A DNA stretch of 64,000 nt from the NCBI GenBank assembly GCA_910585265.1, contig CAJUCA010000002.1, positions 1-64,000 of the forward strand, in the 5' to 3' direction. This stretch comes from an uncultured Oscillospiraceae bacterium. GTDB taxonomy: Bacteria; Bacillota; Clostridia; Oscillospirales; Oscillospiraceae. Below, in pieces: positions 17,634 to 26,028 of this stretch. The notes under the pieces were generated by a model. It had not been told where the DNA came from, ran no database searches, and saw only the letters and a program-made list of their open reading frames with translations. Both the position numbers and the translations under genes were made by a program. Numbering within the stretch: position 1 is the stretch's first letter; each line of letters opens with the position of its first letter.

Positions 17634-18782
17634 ATGGAACAGCTGCTGTTTACCAACGGGCGGGTCTACCGGGACGGCCAGTTCCGCCGGGAGGACGTGC
17701 TGGTGGAGGACGGGAAGCTGTCCTTCCCCGGCGTCCCTCCGGAGGGGTGCCGGGTGGTGGACCTGAAGGGGGCCATGCTGGTCCCCGGCTTTCTGGACCT
17801 GCATACCCACGGCGGGGACAATGTGGACGTGAACGCCGCCACGGCGGAGGACTTCGCCCAAATCAGCCGTTTCTTTGCCAGGAACGGCACCACCGGCTGG
17901 CTCTGCTCCATCCTCACCGACACGGAGGAACAGACCCTGTGGTCCATCGGACAGGCCCGGGAGGCCATGGCGGCCCCCATTGCCGGGGCGCGGCTCCTGG
18001 GCATCCACCTGGAGGGGCCCTTCCTGTCCCCGGAGTACAAGGGGGCCATGCCGGAGCACCTGCTGAGGAAGGGGGACGCGGCCCTGTTCCGCCGCTACCA
18101 GCAGGCCGCCGGGGGGACGGTGCGCTACCTCACCGTGGCCCCCGAGGTGGAGGGGGTGGTGGACATGATCCGGGAGATCTCCGGGGAGGTGGCCGTGGCC
18201 ATCGGCCACTCCGGGGCGGACTATGAGACGGCCATCCGGGCCATCGACGCCGGGGCCAGGGCCTGCACCCACACCTTCAACGCCATGGGCCTGTTCCACC
18301 AGCACCGCCCGTCCATCATGGGGGCCGTGCTGGAACGCCCGGTATACTGTGAGGCCATCTGCGACGGGCGGCACCTCCACCCGGGCACGGTGCGGATGCT
18401 GCTGGCCTGCAAGGGCTGGGACCGGGTGGCGGCGGTCACCGACTCCATCCAGGCGGCGGGCCTGCCCGACGGACGCTACAAGCTGGGAGTCAACGACGTG
18501 GTGGTGGAGGACGGGGACGCCAAGCTGGCCTCCAACGGCGTGCGGGCCGGCTCCACCCTCACCACGGGGCAGGCATTGAAAAACCTGGCCGCCTTCACCG
18601 GGCAGCCGGTGGAGCGGGTGCTGCCCCTGCTGACCCTGAACCCCGCCCGCCTCATCGGCATGGAGGAGCGCAAAGGCTCCATCGCGCCGGGGAAGGACGC
18701 GGATCTGGTGGTGCTGGACGACCAGCTGAACGTGAAGCAGACCTACGTGTCCGGCGTGTGCGTGTACGCCGGGGAAGAATAA
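17634..18782 (+). CDS. nagA: N-acetylglucosamine-6-phosphate deacetylase
   Basis: The product is a 382-residue amidohydrolase. DLHTHGG near residue 58 binds metal, GIHLEGPFLSPEYKGAM near 124 supplies the metal-binding Glu, and GHSGAD, CTHTFNAM and VTDSIQAAG supply the His ligands and the catalytic Asp. It removes acetate from GlcNAc-6-phosphate before NagB. The ATG at 17634 follows the NagB stop by 13 bases, and a longer upstream in-frame reading inside nagB is not supported. No amino-sugar transporter is present in the operon, so uptake is encoded elsewhere. Confidence 0.9.
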   Translation: MEQLLFTNGRVYRDGQFRREDVLVEDGKLSFPGVPPEGCRVVDLKGAMLVPGFLDLHTHGGDNVDVNAATAEDFAQISRFFARNGTTGWLCSILTDTEEQTLWSIGQAREAMAAPIAGARLLGIHLEGPFLSPEYKGAMPEHLLRKGDAALFRRYQQAAGGTVRYLTVAPEVEGVVDMIREISGEVAVAIGHSGADYETAIRAIDAGARACTHTFNAMGLFHQHRPSIMGAVLERPVYCEAICDGRHLHPGTVRMLLACKGWDRVAAVTDSIQAAGLPDGRYKLGVNDVVVEDGDAKLASNGVRAGSTLTTGQALKNLAAFTGQPVERVLPLLTLNPARLIGMEERKGSIAPGKDADLVVLDDQLNVKQTYVSGVCVYAGEE

Positions 18783-18798
18783 AAGGAGGATACCAACT

Positions 18799-19947
18799 AT
18801 GCCGTTAGTACCGCTGAGGCCCCTGATGGAGGCCGCCGAGAAGCACAATTACGCCCAGGGGGCCTTTAACGTGAACGCCGTGGCCCAGGCCAAGGCCGTC
18901 ATTGAGATGCACGAGACCTTCCGCTCCCCCGCCATCTTGCAGGGGGCGGATCTGGCCAACGCCTTCATGGGCGGCCGGGTGGACTTCGCCCAGGGCACCC
19001 TGGAGGACAAGAAGAAGGGCGCGCGGAACATCGCCGCCGCCGTGAAGAAGTACGGGGCGGACTCCCCCATCCCCATCGTCCTCCACCTGGACCACGGCAA
19101 GGACTTCTATTCCTGCGCCGCCGCCATTGAGGGGGGCTACACCTCCGTGATGATCGACGGCTCCTCCCTGCCCCTGGAGCAGAACATCGAGCTGACCCGG
19201 GAGGTGGTGAAGTACGCCCACGCCCGGGGCGTCAGCGTGGAGGGCGAGCTGGGCGTGCTGGGGGGCCAGGAGGACCACGTGTTCGCCGAGACCTCCACCT
19301 ACACCAACCCCCTGGACGCGGTGCGCTTCATTCAGGAGACCGGGGTGGACGCCCTGGCCATCTCCTACGGCACCCAGCACGGGGCCAACAAGGGGAAGGA
19401 CGCCAAGCTCCGCCGGGAGATCCCCATTGCCATCAAGGAGTGCGTCAACCGCCTGGGCATCTTCTGCGCCCTGGTGTCCCACGGCTCGTCCACCGTGCCC
19501 CAGTATATCGTCCGGGAGATCAACGGCCTGGGCGGGGACATTCAGAACGCCTACGGCATCAATGTGGACGAGCTGATCGCCGCCATCCCCTGCGGCATCC
19601 GGAAGATCAACGTGGACACCGACATCCGCCTCGCCGTCACCCGCAACATGAAGGAGCTGTTCGCCCAGCGGCCCGAGCTGCAAAACAGCCCCTCCATCGG
19701 CGGCGTGTACGCCCTGCTGGAGGAGAAAAAGGCCGCCTTCGATCCCCGGGTGTTCTTCCCGCCCATCATGGACACCATCCTGACGGGGAACGTGCCCGAT
19801 GAGGACGCGGCCCTGCTGATGGAGCGGGTGGAGGCAGGCGTGAAGGAGGCGGTTGGCTCCCTGATCGTCAATTTCGGCTCCTACGGCCGCGCGCCGCTGG
19901 TGGAGATGAAGTCCCTGGAGGACATGATCTCCTTCTATCAGAAGTAA
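18799..19947 (+). CDS. Class II (zinc) aldolase, FBA/KbaY-like, long form
   Basis: The class II aldolase motifs are present: HLDHG (Asp98 and zinc ligand His99), GGQEDHV near 155, GTQHG with His194, LVSHGSS with His228 and KINVDTD. At 382 residues it is about 100 longer than the common 280-residue class IIB enzymes, with the extra length mainly at the C-terminus. It would cleave a ketose-1,6-bisphosphate made by the PFK at the operon end into two trioses. Whether the sugar is fructose or tagatose cannot be read. Confidence 0.82.
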   Translation: MPLVPLRPLMEAAEKHNYAQGAFNVNAVAQAKAVIEMHETFRSPAILQGADLANAFMGGRVDFAQGTLEDKKKGARNIAAAVKKYGADSPIPIVLHLDHGKDFYSCAAAIEGGYTSVMIDGSSLPLEQNIELTREVVKYAHARGVSVEGELGVLGGQEDHVFAETSTYTNPLDAVRFIQETGVDALAISYGTQHGANKGKDAKLRREIPIAIKECVNRLGIFCALVSHGSSTVPQYIVREINGLGGDIQNAYGINVDELIAAIPCGIRKINVDTDIRLAVTRNMKELFAQRPELQNSPSIGGVYALLEEKKAAFDPRVFFPPIMDTILTGNVPDEDAALLMERVEAGVKEAVGSLIVNFGSYGRAPLVEMKSLEDMISFYQK

Positions 19948-19959
19948 GGGGGCGGCGGC

Positions 19960-20796
19960 ATGAAGCACCTGTATCTGAACCTGAAGCGGTTCGACGTTCC
20001 GGTGGAGTACGGCGGGGTGAACCGCCTGGCCCCGGTGGCGGAGTGGGGCGGCTGCATTGTGTCCCGCACCCAGGAGGCCCTGCGCGTCTACGACCCGGCA
20101 GAGGTGGAGCTTGTCCAGTACCTGCCGGAGGCCCACCTGCTGGGGGCGGCGGCCGCGCTGGCGGCGGACAGCCCGGTGAAGCTGGGCAGCCAGGGGGTGT
20201 ACCGGATGAACACGGCGGTGGGGGGCAATTTCGGGGCCTTCACCACCAACCGGCCCGCCTCCATTGTGAAGGCCATGGGCTGCTCCTCCACCCTCATTGG
20301 ACACTGTGAGGAGCGCAACGACAAGAAGGGGATTCTGGCGGAGGCGGGCGTGGCGGACATGAGCGCGGTCAACCGCCTGCTGAACCAGGAGATCCGCTGC
20401 GCCCAGGACGCGGGGCTGACGGTGCTGTACTGCATCGGCGAGACCTCCGAGGAGCAGCCGGACTGGGAGCGGGTTCTGGGAGAACAGCTTGACACGGGAC
20501 TGGACGGGGTGGACAAGAGCAAAATCGTCATCGGCTACGAGCCGGTGTGGTCCATCGGCCCCGGCAAGACCCCGGCGGACAAGGACTACATCACAAAGAT
20601 CGCCCGCTTCGTCAAGGAGCGCACCGGGGGGATGGACGTGGTGTACGGCGGCGGGCTGAAGGCGGACAACGCCGCCATGCTGGCCTCCATTGATGAGATC
20701 GACGGCGGGCTGATCGCCCTCACCCGGTTCCAGGGGGAGATCGGCTTCTACCCCGAGGAATATCTGGAAATTATCCGGCTCTACCTGGGCAAATAA
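19960..20796 (+). CDS. Divergent triose-phosphate isomerase
   Basis: This 278-residue TIM-barrel protein keeps the three catalytic residues of triose-phosphate isomerase: Lys9 (in LNLKRF), His115 (IGHCEERND) and Glu194 (GYEPVWSIGPGKTP), plus the YGGGL phosphate loop. Other usual motifs are changed (GAFTT in place of GAFTGE; ERND in place of SERR), and it is about 25 residues longer than common enzymes. It sits 12 bases after the aldolase and would interconvert the aldolase products. A second, housekeeping TIM is likely elsewhere. Confidence 0.78.
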   Translation: MKHLYLNLKRFDVPVEYGGVNRLAPVAEWGGCIVSRTQEALRVYDPAEVELVQYLPEAHLLGAAAALAADSPVKLGSQGVYRMNTAVGGNFGAFTTNRPASIVKAMGCSSTLIGHCEERNDKKGILAEAGVADMSAVNRLLNQEIRCAQDAGLTVLYCIGETSEEQPDWERVLGEQLDTGLDGVDKSKIVIGYEPVWSIGPGKTPADKDYITKIARFVKERTGGMDVVYGGGLKADNAAMLASIDEIDGGLIALTRFQGEIGFYPEEYLEIIRLYLGK

Positions 20797-20808
20797 GGGA
20801 GGATACCC

Positions 20809-22269
20809 ATGAAATTAGAGTTTGAATACGGCCACGGCCTGATGGCCGCTGAGCTGCCCGACAGCACCGATGTGTTCATCCCCGGCGAGACGGTGGCCGA
20901 TCCCCCCTGCCTGCCCCAGGACTGGGACAGCCTGTACGCCGCCACCCTAAACTCCCTCCGAAACCCCATCGGGACGCCGCCGCTGAAGGAGCTGGCGGGC
21001 CCGGGCAAGACGGTGGTGTTCGTCATTCCCGACATCGTCAAGGGGGGGTGCCAGCCCACTGCCCACCGGAAGGTGTCCATCCGGGCCTGCCTGGACGAGC
21101 TGTACGGGGCCGGGGTGGAGAAGAAGGACATCCTGCTGTTGTTCTCCAACGGCCTGCACCCCCGGGCCACGGTGCCCGAGATGAAGCAGATCCTGGGGGA
21201 CGAGCTGTTCAACGAGTTCTACCACACCGGACAGATCACCTCCCACGACAGCGAGGACTACGATCACATGGTGGATCTGGGGGTCACCCGCCGGGGCGAC
21301 CCGGTGCTGATGAACAAGTATGTGTTCGACTGCGACCTGCCCATACTCATCGGACACACCCAGGGGAACCCCTACGGCGGCTACTCCGGAGGCTATAAGC
21401 ACTGCGCCACCGGAATTACCCACTGGCGGTCCATCGCCAGCCATCACGTCCCCCAGGTGATGCACCGGCAGGACTTCACCCCCGTGTCCGGCCACAGCCT
21501 TATGCGCACCAAGTTCGACGAGATCGGGATGTGGATGGAGGAGAAGATGGGCCATCCCTTCTTCTGCTGCGACGCGGTGCTGGACACCTATTCCCGGCAG
21601 ATCGCCATTTTCTCCGGCTATGCCGCCCAGATGCAGCCCCAGAGCTGGGAGGTGGCCAACAAGCGCACCTATGTGCCCTACGCCAGGGAGAAGTATGACG
21701 TGATGGTGTTCGGGATGCCCCAGGACTTCCACTACGGCGCGGGCATGGGAACCAACCCCATCCAGATGATGCAGGCCCTGTCCGCCCAGGTCATCCGGCA
21801 CAAGCGGGTGATGAAGGAGAACTGTGTGATTATCTGCTCCTCCCTCTGCAACGGCTACTTCCATGACGAGCGGTGGCCCTACCTGCGGGAGCTGTACGAG
21901 ATGTTCCAGCACGACCATATGAACGTCCTGCCCGACATGAACCGCTACGGCGAGTATTTCGCCACCAACCAGGAGTACATCCGCAAGTACCGCTTCGCCA
22001 ACGCCTTCCACCCCTTCCACGGCTTCTCCATGATGTCCTGCGGCCACATCGCCGAGATGAACACCGCCGCCATCTACATTGTGGGGGCCCAGGAGCCGGG
22101 CATCGCCCGGGGGATGGGGCTGAAAACCCGGGCCACCTTCGAGGAGGCTCTGGAGGACGCCAAGCGCAAGTTTGTGGGGCCCGACCCGAAGATCCTGGCC
22201 CTGCCCAAGACCTTCAAGCTGGGGGCCGTCCACCTGTGCATGGCGGACGACGACCTGTCCGGCGTGTAA
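20809..22269 (+). CDS. LarA-like (nickel-pincer) racemase/epimerase
   Basis: This 486-residue protein contains the lactate-racemase-like fold: PDIVKGG near residue 84, FSNGLHPRATVPEM near 124, and YSGGYKHCATGITHWRSI near 190, which corresponds to the LarA segment carrying the lysine that binds the nickel-pincer nucleotide. LarA relatives racemise or epimerise many 2-hydroxy acids. It is longer than LarA itself. In this operon it may act on a sugar acid or a side product. No larB, larC or larE cofactor genes are in the window. Confidence 0.72.
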   Translation: MKLEFEYGHGLMAAELPDSTDVFIPGETVADPPCLPQDWDSLYAATLNSLRNPIGTPPLKELAGPGKTVVFVIPDIVKGGCQPTAHRKVSIRACLDELYGAGVEKKDILLLFSNGLHPRATVPEMKQILGDELFNEFYHTGQITSHDSEDYDHMVDLGVTRRGDPVLMNKYVFDCDLPILIGHTQGNPYGGYSGGYKHCATGITHWRSIASHHVPQVMHRQDFTPVSGHSLMRTKFDEIGMWMEEKMGHPFFCCDAVLDTYSRQIAIFSGYAAQMQPQSWEVANKRTYVPYAREKYDVMVFGMPQDFHYGAGMGTNPIQMMQALSAQVIRHKRVMKENCVIICSSLCNGYFHDERWPYLRELYEMFQHDHMNVLPDMNRYGEYFATNQEYIRKYRFANAFHPFHGFSMMSCGHIAEMNTAAIYIVGAQEPGIARGMGLKTRATFEEALEDAKRKFVGPDPKILALPKTFKLGAVHLCMADDDLSGV

Positions 22270-22281
22270 GGAGGCGGGGAT

Positions 22282-23448
22282 ATGCTGAAGGGAAATATGC
22301 TCATCGCCCACGGCGGCGGCCCCACCCCGGTGATCAACAGCTCCCTGCTGGGGGCGGTGCGGGAGGCCAAACGCCACCCGGAGATCGAGACCATCTACGG
22401 AGCGCGCTTCGGCGCGGAGGGCATCCTGGCGGGGGACCTCATCGACCTGGGGGCGGTGGAGGAGGAGCGGCTGGACCTGCTGGCCCGCACCCCCGCCTCC
22501 GCCATCGGCTCCTGCCGGCGGAAGCTCACCGACGGGGATTATCCGGCGGTGCTGGACTGCTTCAAGCGGTTCAATATCCGCTACTTCTTCTACAACGGCG
22601 GCAACGACTCCATGGACACCTGCCACAAGATCTACCGGCTGGCCTGCCAGTCCGGCTATGAGCTGCGGGTGATCGGGATTCCCAAGACCATCGACAACGA
22701 CCTGGCGGTCACCGACCACTGCCCCGGCTTTGGCAGCGCGGCCAAGTTCGCCGCCGCCTCCGCCCTGGAGGCCGCCCAGGACGCGTCCGCCCTGCCCATC
22801 CACGTGGTGGTGATGGAGCTGATGGGCCGCAACGCCGGGTGGATCACTGCCGCCTCCGCGCTGTATGCCGACCTCATGCCCTGCGAGCATCTGGTGTACC
22901 TGCCCGAGACAGACTTCGACAAGGAGGCGTTCCTGTCCGCCGTCCGGGAGAAATTTGCCAGGGGGAAGGGCCTGCTGGTCACCATCTCCGAGGGCATCCA
23001 CTACGGGGACGGCTCCCCGGTGGCGGACTCCGGCGTGGTGGACGGCTTCGGGCACAAGGTGCCCGGCGGCGCGGCCCAGACCCTGTGCGACATGATCATG
23101 GCGGAAACCGGACTGAAGGCCCGCTCCGAGAAGCCCGGACTGCTGGGCCGCACCAGCGTGGCCCTCATGTCCCAGGTGGATCAGGCGGAGGCCATGGAGG
23201 CCGGGGCCTGCGCCGTCCGCTCCGCCGTGGAGGGGGAGACCGGGTTTATGGTGGGCTTCCAGGCCGAGCGGAAGCCCGCCTACACGTGCCGGACCTGCCT
23301 GATTCCCCTGGAGCAGGTGGCCAACGCGGAGAAGAAATTCCCCGCCGCCTGGATTGGGGAGGACGGCGCGTCCATCCGTCCGGAGTTCAAGGCGTACTGC
23401 GCGCCGCTGATCGGCGCGTATGACTGCCGTTTTGTCAGCCTGCGGTGA
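22282..23448 (+). CDS. 6-phosphofructokinase, probably pyrophosphate-dependent
   Basis: This 388-residue PFK has GGNDS (106-110), PKTIDND (134-140) and MGRNAGW (181-187). Lys in PKTIDND in place of Gly, and a non-Gly residue in GGNDS, are the usual marks of pyrophosphate use. It forms fructose-1,6-bisphosphate from fructose-6-phosphate, which joins the NagB product to the aldolase in the same operon. It is the last gene, 12 bases after the LarA-like gene, and is followed by a string of hairpins. Confidence 0.87.
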   Translation: MLKGNMLIAHGGGPTPVINSSLLGAVREAKRHPEIETIYGARFGAEGILAGDLIDLGAVEEERLDLLARTPASAIGSCRRKLTDGDYPAVLDCFKRFNIRYFFYNGGNDSMDTCHKIYRLACQSGYELRVIGIPKTIDNDLAVTDHCPGFGSAAKFAAASALEAAQDASALPIHVVVMELMGRNAGWITAASALYADLMPCEHLVYLPETDFDKEAFLSAVREKFARGKGLLVTISEGIHYGDGSPVADSGVVDGFGHKVPGGAAQTLCDMIMAETGLKARSEKPGLLGRTSVALMSQVDQAEAMEAGACAVRSAVEGETGFMVGFQAERKPAYTCRTCLIPLEQVANAEKKFPAAWIGEDGASIRPEFKAYCAPLIGAYDCRFVSLR

Positions 23449-23472
23449 TAAGGCAAGCGATCTGATACAGAT

Positions 23473-23693
23473 GAGCGGTTCCGGTATCGTCCGGAACCGC
23501 TCAGCGGGGCGAAAAAGTCTTTTCGCCCCGCTGAGCGCGACTTTTTTGAACAGAGAACGTTCAAAAAAGTCGTTGATTGAACGTGAAAGACCGACCTCCT
23601 GGGTTTCTTTCACACTATCTTCCTTCCCGTCATCGAAACAGAAGCGGCTTTTTCAACAGTCTCGAGCGGTTCCGGCATCGTCCGGAACCGCTC
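23473..23693. repeat. Cluster of hairpins with an inverted 30-bp repeat
   Basis: The unit GAGCGGTTCCGG-N6-CCGGAACCGCTC occurs at 23473-23502 and 23664-23693 (one loop base differs). Sequence beside the copies (GCAAGC and AGATGAGCGG) is present in opposite orientation, so they form the ends of an inverted repeat. Inside are a 17-base stem (23499-23515 with 23520-23536) that competes with the first hairpin, a 14-base stem (23538-23551 with 23559-23572) and an eight-base stem (23583-23590 with 23606-23613). The first hairpins probably end the PFK operon. The whole 23449-23825 gap has no gene. Confidence 0.7.
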
Positions 23694-23825
23694 ATCTGCT
23701 TGCCCTGAGCGGAGCCTTTTTCTGTTTCCCTCTTTACTTCCGTAAAGCGGCGTGATACAATATTTTTGACTGGCGGCGGACAAACCCATCCCCTGCCAGC
23801 CAAGCCATTCACGGGAGGATGCCAT

Positions 23826-24110
23826 ATGCAAAACGAGCTTCACGGGCCCGCTGACCTGCTGTACCGGGCGGTGCTGTCCCTGAAAAACCCGGAGGAGTGC
23901 CGCGCCTTTTTCGAGGATCTGTGTACCGTGGCGGAGCTGAAGGCCATGTCCCAGCGTCTGGAGGTGGCCCAGCTTCTGGACGAGGGCCTGATCTACAACG
24001 ACATTCTCCAGCGCACCGGGGCGTCCAGCGCGACCATCAGCCGGGTGAACCGGGCGCTGCAATACGGGGCCGATGGCTATAAAACCGTCCTGCCCAGGGT
24101 GAAGCCATGA
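23826..24110 (+). CDS. YerC/YecD-family TrpR-related DNA-binding protein
   Basis: This 94-residue protein matches the TrpR-like YerC/YecD family along its length: NPEECRAFFEDLCTVAEL near residue 22, AMSQRLEVAQLLDEG, then the helix-turn-helix QRTGASSATISRVNRAL. GGGAGG precedes the ATG at 23826, so an earlier in-frame ATG at 23766 is not used. The stop overlaps the start of the methyltransferase gene (ATGA), so they are translated together. Target genes are unknown. Confidence 0.85.
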   Translation: MQNELHGPADLLYRAVLSLKNPEECRAFFEDLCTVAELKAMSQRLEVAQLLDEGLIYNDILQRTGASSATISRVNRALQYGADGYKTVLPRVKP

Positions 24111-24850
24111 TGGACGCCTATACGGTGCTGGCGGGCAGCTACGACCGGCTCACCAGGGACGTGGATTACGAGAGGTGGGCGGACTATGCCCAGCGGCACT
24201 TCGCCAAACAGAAACGCCCGGTGGAGACGGTGCTGGAGCTGGGCTGCGGCACCGGAAGCCTCACCAGGCTGCTGGCCCGGCGGGGATACGCCGTCACCGC
24301 CCTGGACCTGTCCCCCGATATGCTGGCGGTGGCGGAGCAGAAGTGCCGGGGGCTGAACGCCCGCTTTCTGTGCCAGGACATGACCAAATTCGGCTGGATC
24401 GGCCCGGTGGACGCAGTTGTCTCCGGCCTGGACAGCGTGAACTACGTCACCAAACCCAGGAAGCTGCTGAAGATGTTCCAAAGCGTCCATGAGAATCTGT
24501 CCCCCGGCGGGCTGTTCCTCTTTGACGTCAAGACCCCCGCCGCCCTGGAGGGGGCGGACGGCGAGACCTGCCTGGACGAGGACGAGGGCCTGTACTGCGT
24601 GTGGCGGGCGGACTACTACCCCCGCCGCCGTGTGTGCGCCTACGGCCTGGACCTGTTCCTCCGGCAGGAGGACGGAAGCTGGCTGCGGGGCGGCGAGTAC
24701 CATGAGGAATACGCCTACACCATGGAGGAGCTGGACGGTTTCCTCCGGGAGGCGGGCTTCCGCCGGGTGAGGCAGTATGGGGACAAAACCATGACCGCCC
24801 CCGGGCCGGGGGCGGAGCGGGTGTTTTTTACCGCCAGAAAGGACGGATAA
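24107..24850 (+). CDS. Class I SAM-dependent methyltransferase
   Basis: This 247-residue protein has motif I VLELGCGTGSLTRLLA (about residues 42-57), ALDLSPDML for the adenosine-binding acidic residue and a Rossmann-type core. Its substrate cannot be inferred. It overlaps the YerC-like gene by four bases and is followed after three bases by hslO, so the three form one operon. Confidence 0.83.
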   Translation: MMDAYTVLAGSYDRLTRDVDYERWADYAQRHFAKQKRPVETVLELGCGTGSLTRLLARRGYAVTALDLSPDMLAVAEQKCRGLNARFLCQDMTKFGWIGPVDAVVSGLDSVNYVTKPRKLLKMFQSVHENLSPGGLFLFDVKTPAALEGADGETCLDEDEGLYCVWRADYYPRRRVCAYGLDLFLRQEDGSWLRGGEYHEEYAYTMEELDGFLREAGFRRVRQYGDKTMTAPGPGAERVFFTARKDG

Positions 24851-24853
24851 CCG

Positions 24854-25765
24854 ATGGATCAGATCATTCGCGTCATTGCCAAGGACGCGCCGGTGAAGGC
24901 CATGGCCATCACCGCAAGGGACACGGTGGAGCGGGCCAGGGCCATCCACGACTGCTGGCCGGTGGCCTCCGCCGCCCTGGGCCGGCTGCTGATGGCGGCG
25001 TCCATGATGGGCGCGGTCCTCAAGGCGGAGGACGGCTCCGTGACCCTGCGGGTGCGGGGCGGCGGGCCGCTGGGCGCGCTCACCGCCGTGTCGGACAGCG
25101 GGGGGAACGTCCGGGGCTACGTGCAGAACCCCGCCGTGGACGTGCCCCGGAAGGCCAAGGGAAAGCTGGACGTAGGGGCCGCCGTGGGCGGTGAGGGCGA
25201 TCTCACCGTGATCCGGGATCTGGGCATGAAGGAGCCTTACATCGGCTCCGTACAGCTGGTGGGGGGCGAGATCGCCGAGGATATCGCCGCCTACTTCGTG
25301 GAGAGCGAGCAGATCCCAACCGCCTGTGCCCTGGGTGTGCTGATCGCGCCGGATCAGACGGTGCAGGCTGCCGGGGGCTACCTGATCCAGCTGCTGCCCG
25401 GGGCGGACGATGCCGTGGTGTCGGCGGTGGAGCGGGGCGTGGCCCGCCTGGGGGCGGTGAGCGCGCGGCTGGACGGCGGCATGGAGCCGCTGGAGCTGCT
25501 GCAGGAGGTGCTGGCGGACTTCGAACTGGAGGTGCTGGAGACCACCCCCATCGAGTACCGCTGCTACTGCTCCGAGGAGCGGGTGTCCCGCGCCCTGATC
25601 AGCCTGGGCCGGGAGGAGCTGGACAAGCTGATCCGGGAGCAGGACGGCGCGGAGCTTACCTGCCAATTCTGCGACAGGGTGTACCGCTATTCCGGCGATC
25701 AGCTCCGCGCTTTGCGGGAGGAGCTGGACAAGCCTGCCGCGCCGGGGCCGGAGGGAGCCGAATAA
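24854..25765 (+). CDS. hslO: Hsp33 redox-regulated chaperone
   Basis: The product is a 303-residue cytoplasmic chaperone. The N-terminal folding domain carries GYVQNP and PYIGSVQLVGGEIAED, and the C-terminal redox switch has CYC at 237-239 and CQFC at 270-273. The four cysteines bind zinc when reduced and form disulfides under oxidative stress, which turns the holdase on. Length is normal. It ends the operon and a clear terminator follows. Confidence 0.95.
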   Translation: MDQIIRVIAKDAPVKAMAITARDTVERARAIHDCWPVASAALGRLLMAASMMGAVLKAEDGSVTLRVRGGGPLGALTAVSDSGGNVRGYVQNPAVDVPRKAKGKLDVGAAVGGEGDLTVIRDLGMKEPYIGSVQLVGGEIAEDIAAYFVESEQIPTACALGVLIAPDQTVQAAGGYLIQLLPGADDAVVSAVERGVARLGAVSARLDGGMEPLELLQEVLADFELEVLETTPIEYRCYCSEERVSRALISLGREELDKLIREQDGAELTCQFCDRVYRYSGDQLRALREELDKPAAPGPEGAE

Positions 25766-25800
25766 TCCCGCCGGAGGGCGGGGCCATCTGAAACGAAAGG

Positions 25801-25837
25801 GGGACAGGCGAACCGCCGGGTTCGCCTGTCCCTTTTT
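25801..25837 (+). terminator. Terminator after hslO
   Basis: A 14-base perfect stem (GGGACAGGCGAACC at 25801-25814 with 25819-25832) and four-base loop are followed by TTTTT. Confidence 0.92.
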
Positions 25838-25856
25838 GCCGTGTTATAATTGACGC

Positions 25857-26028
25857 AGTTAAAAAGAAGTGTACACTTCTTTTTAACTTGTGCGGCACGT
25901 CAGTGCCGCACAGGCCGCAAAGCGGCCTTGCGTCAGATTTCATAGTCAGCGCACAGGCTTTGCCTACAGCGGCACAGCCGCTGTTTTGAAAATCGGTAGT
26001 ATACCGATTTTCAAGTGTGCTGACTATA
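25857..26028. repeat. Block of consecutive hairpins, mosaic palindrome
   Basis: Within 172 bases there are: a perfect 32-base palindrome centred on GTGTACAC (25857-25888), GTGCGGCAC with its complement (25890-25911), GGCCGC with GCGGCC (25913-25927), ACAGCGGC with GCCGCTGT (25966-25984), and a 13-base stem at 25986-25998 with 26002-26014. An outer pair (ATAGTCAGCGCAC near 25942 and its near-complement at 26015-26027) encloses the last two. The block runs into the 3-prime end of the ankyrin-like gene. Confidence 0.75.

Noticed and set aside
23473-26028. CRISPR array
   Set aside because: The repeats are palindromic hairpins of different sequence without regular spacers, and no cas genes are present.
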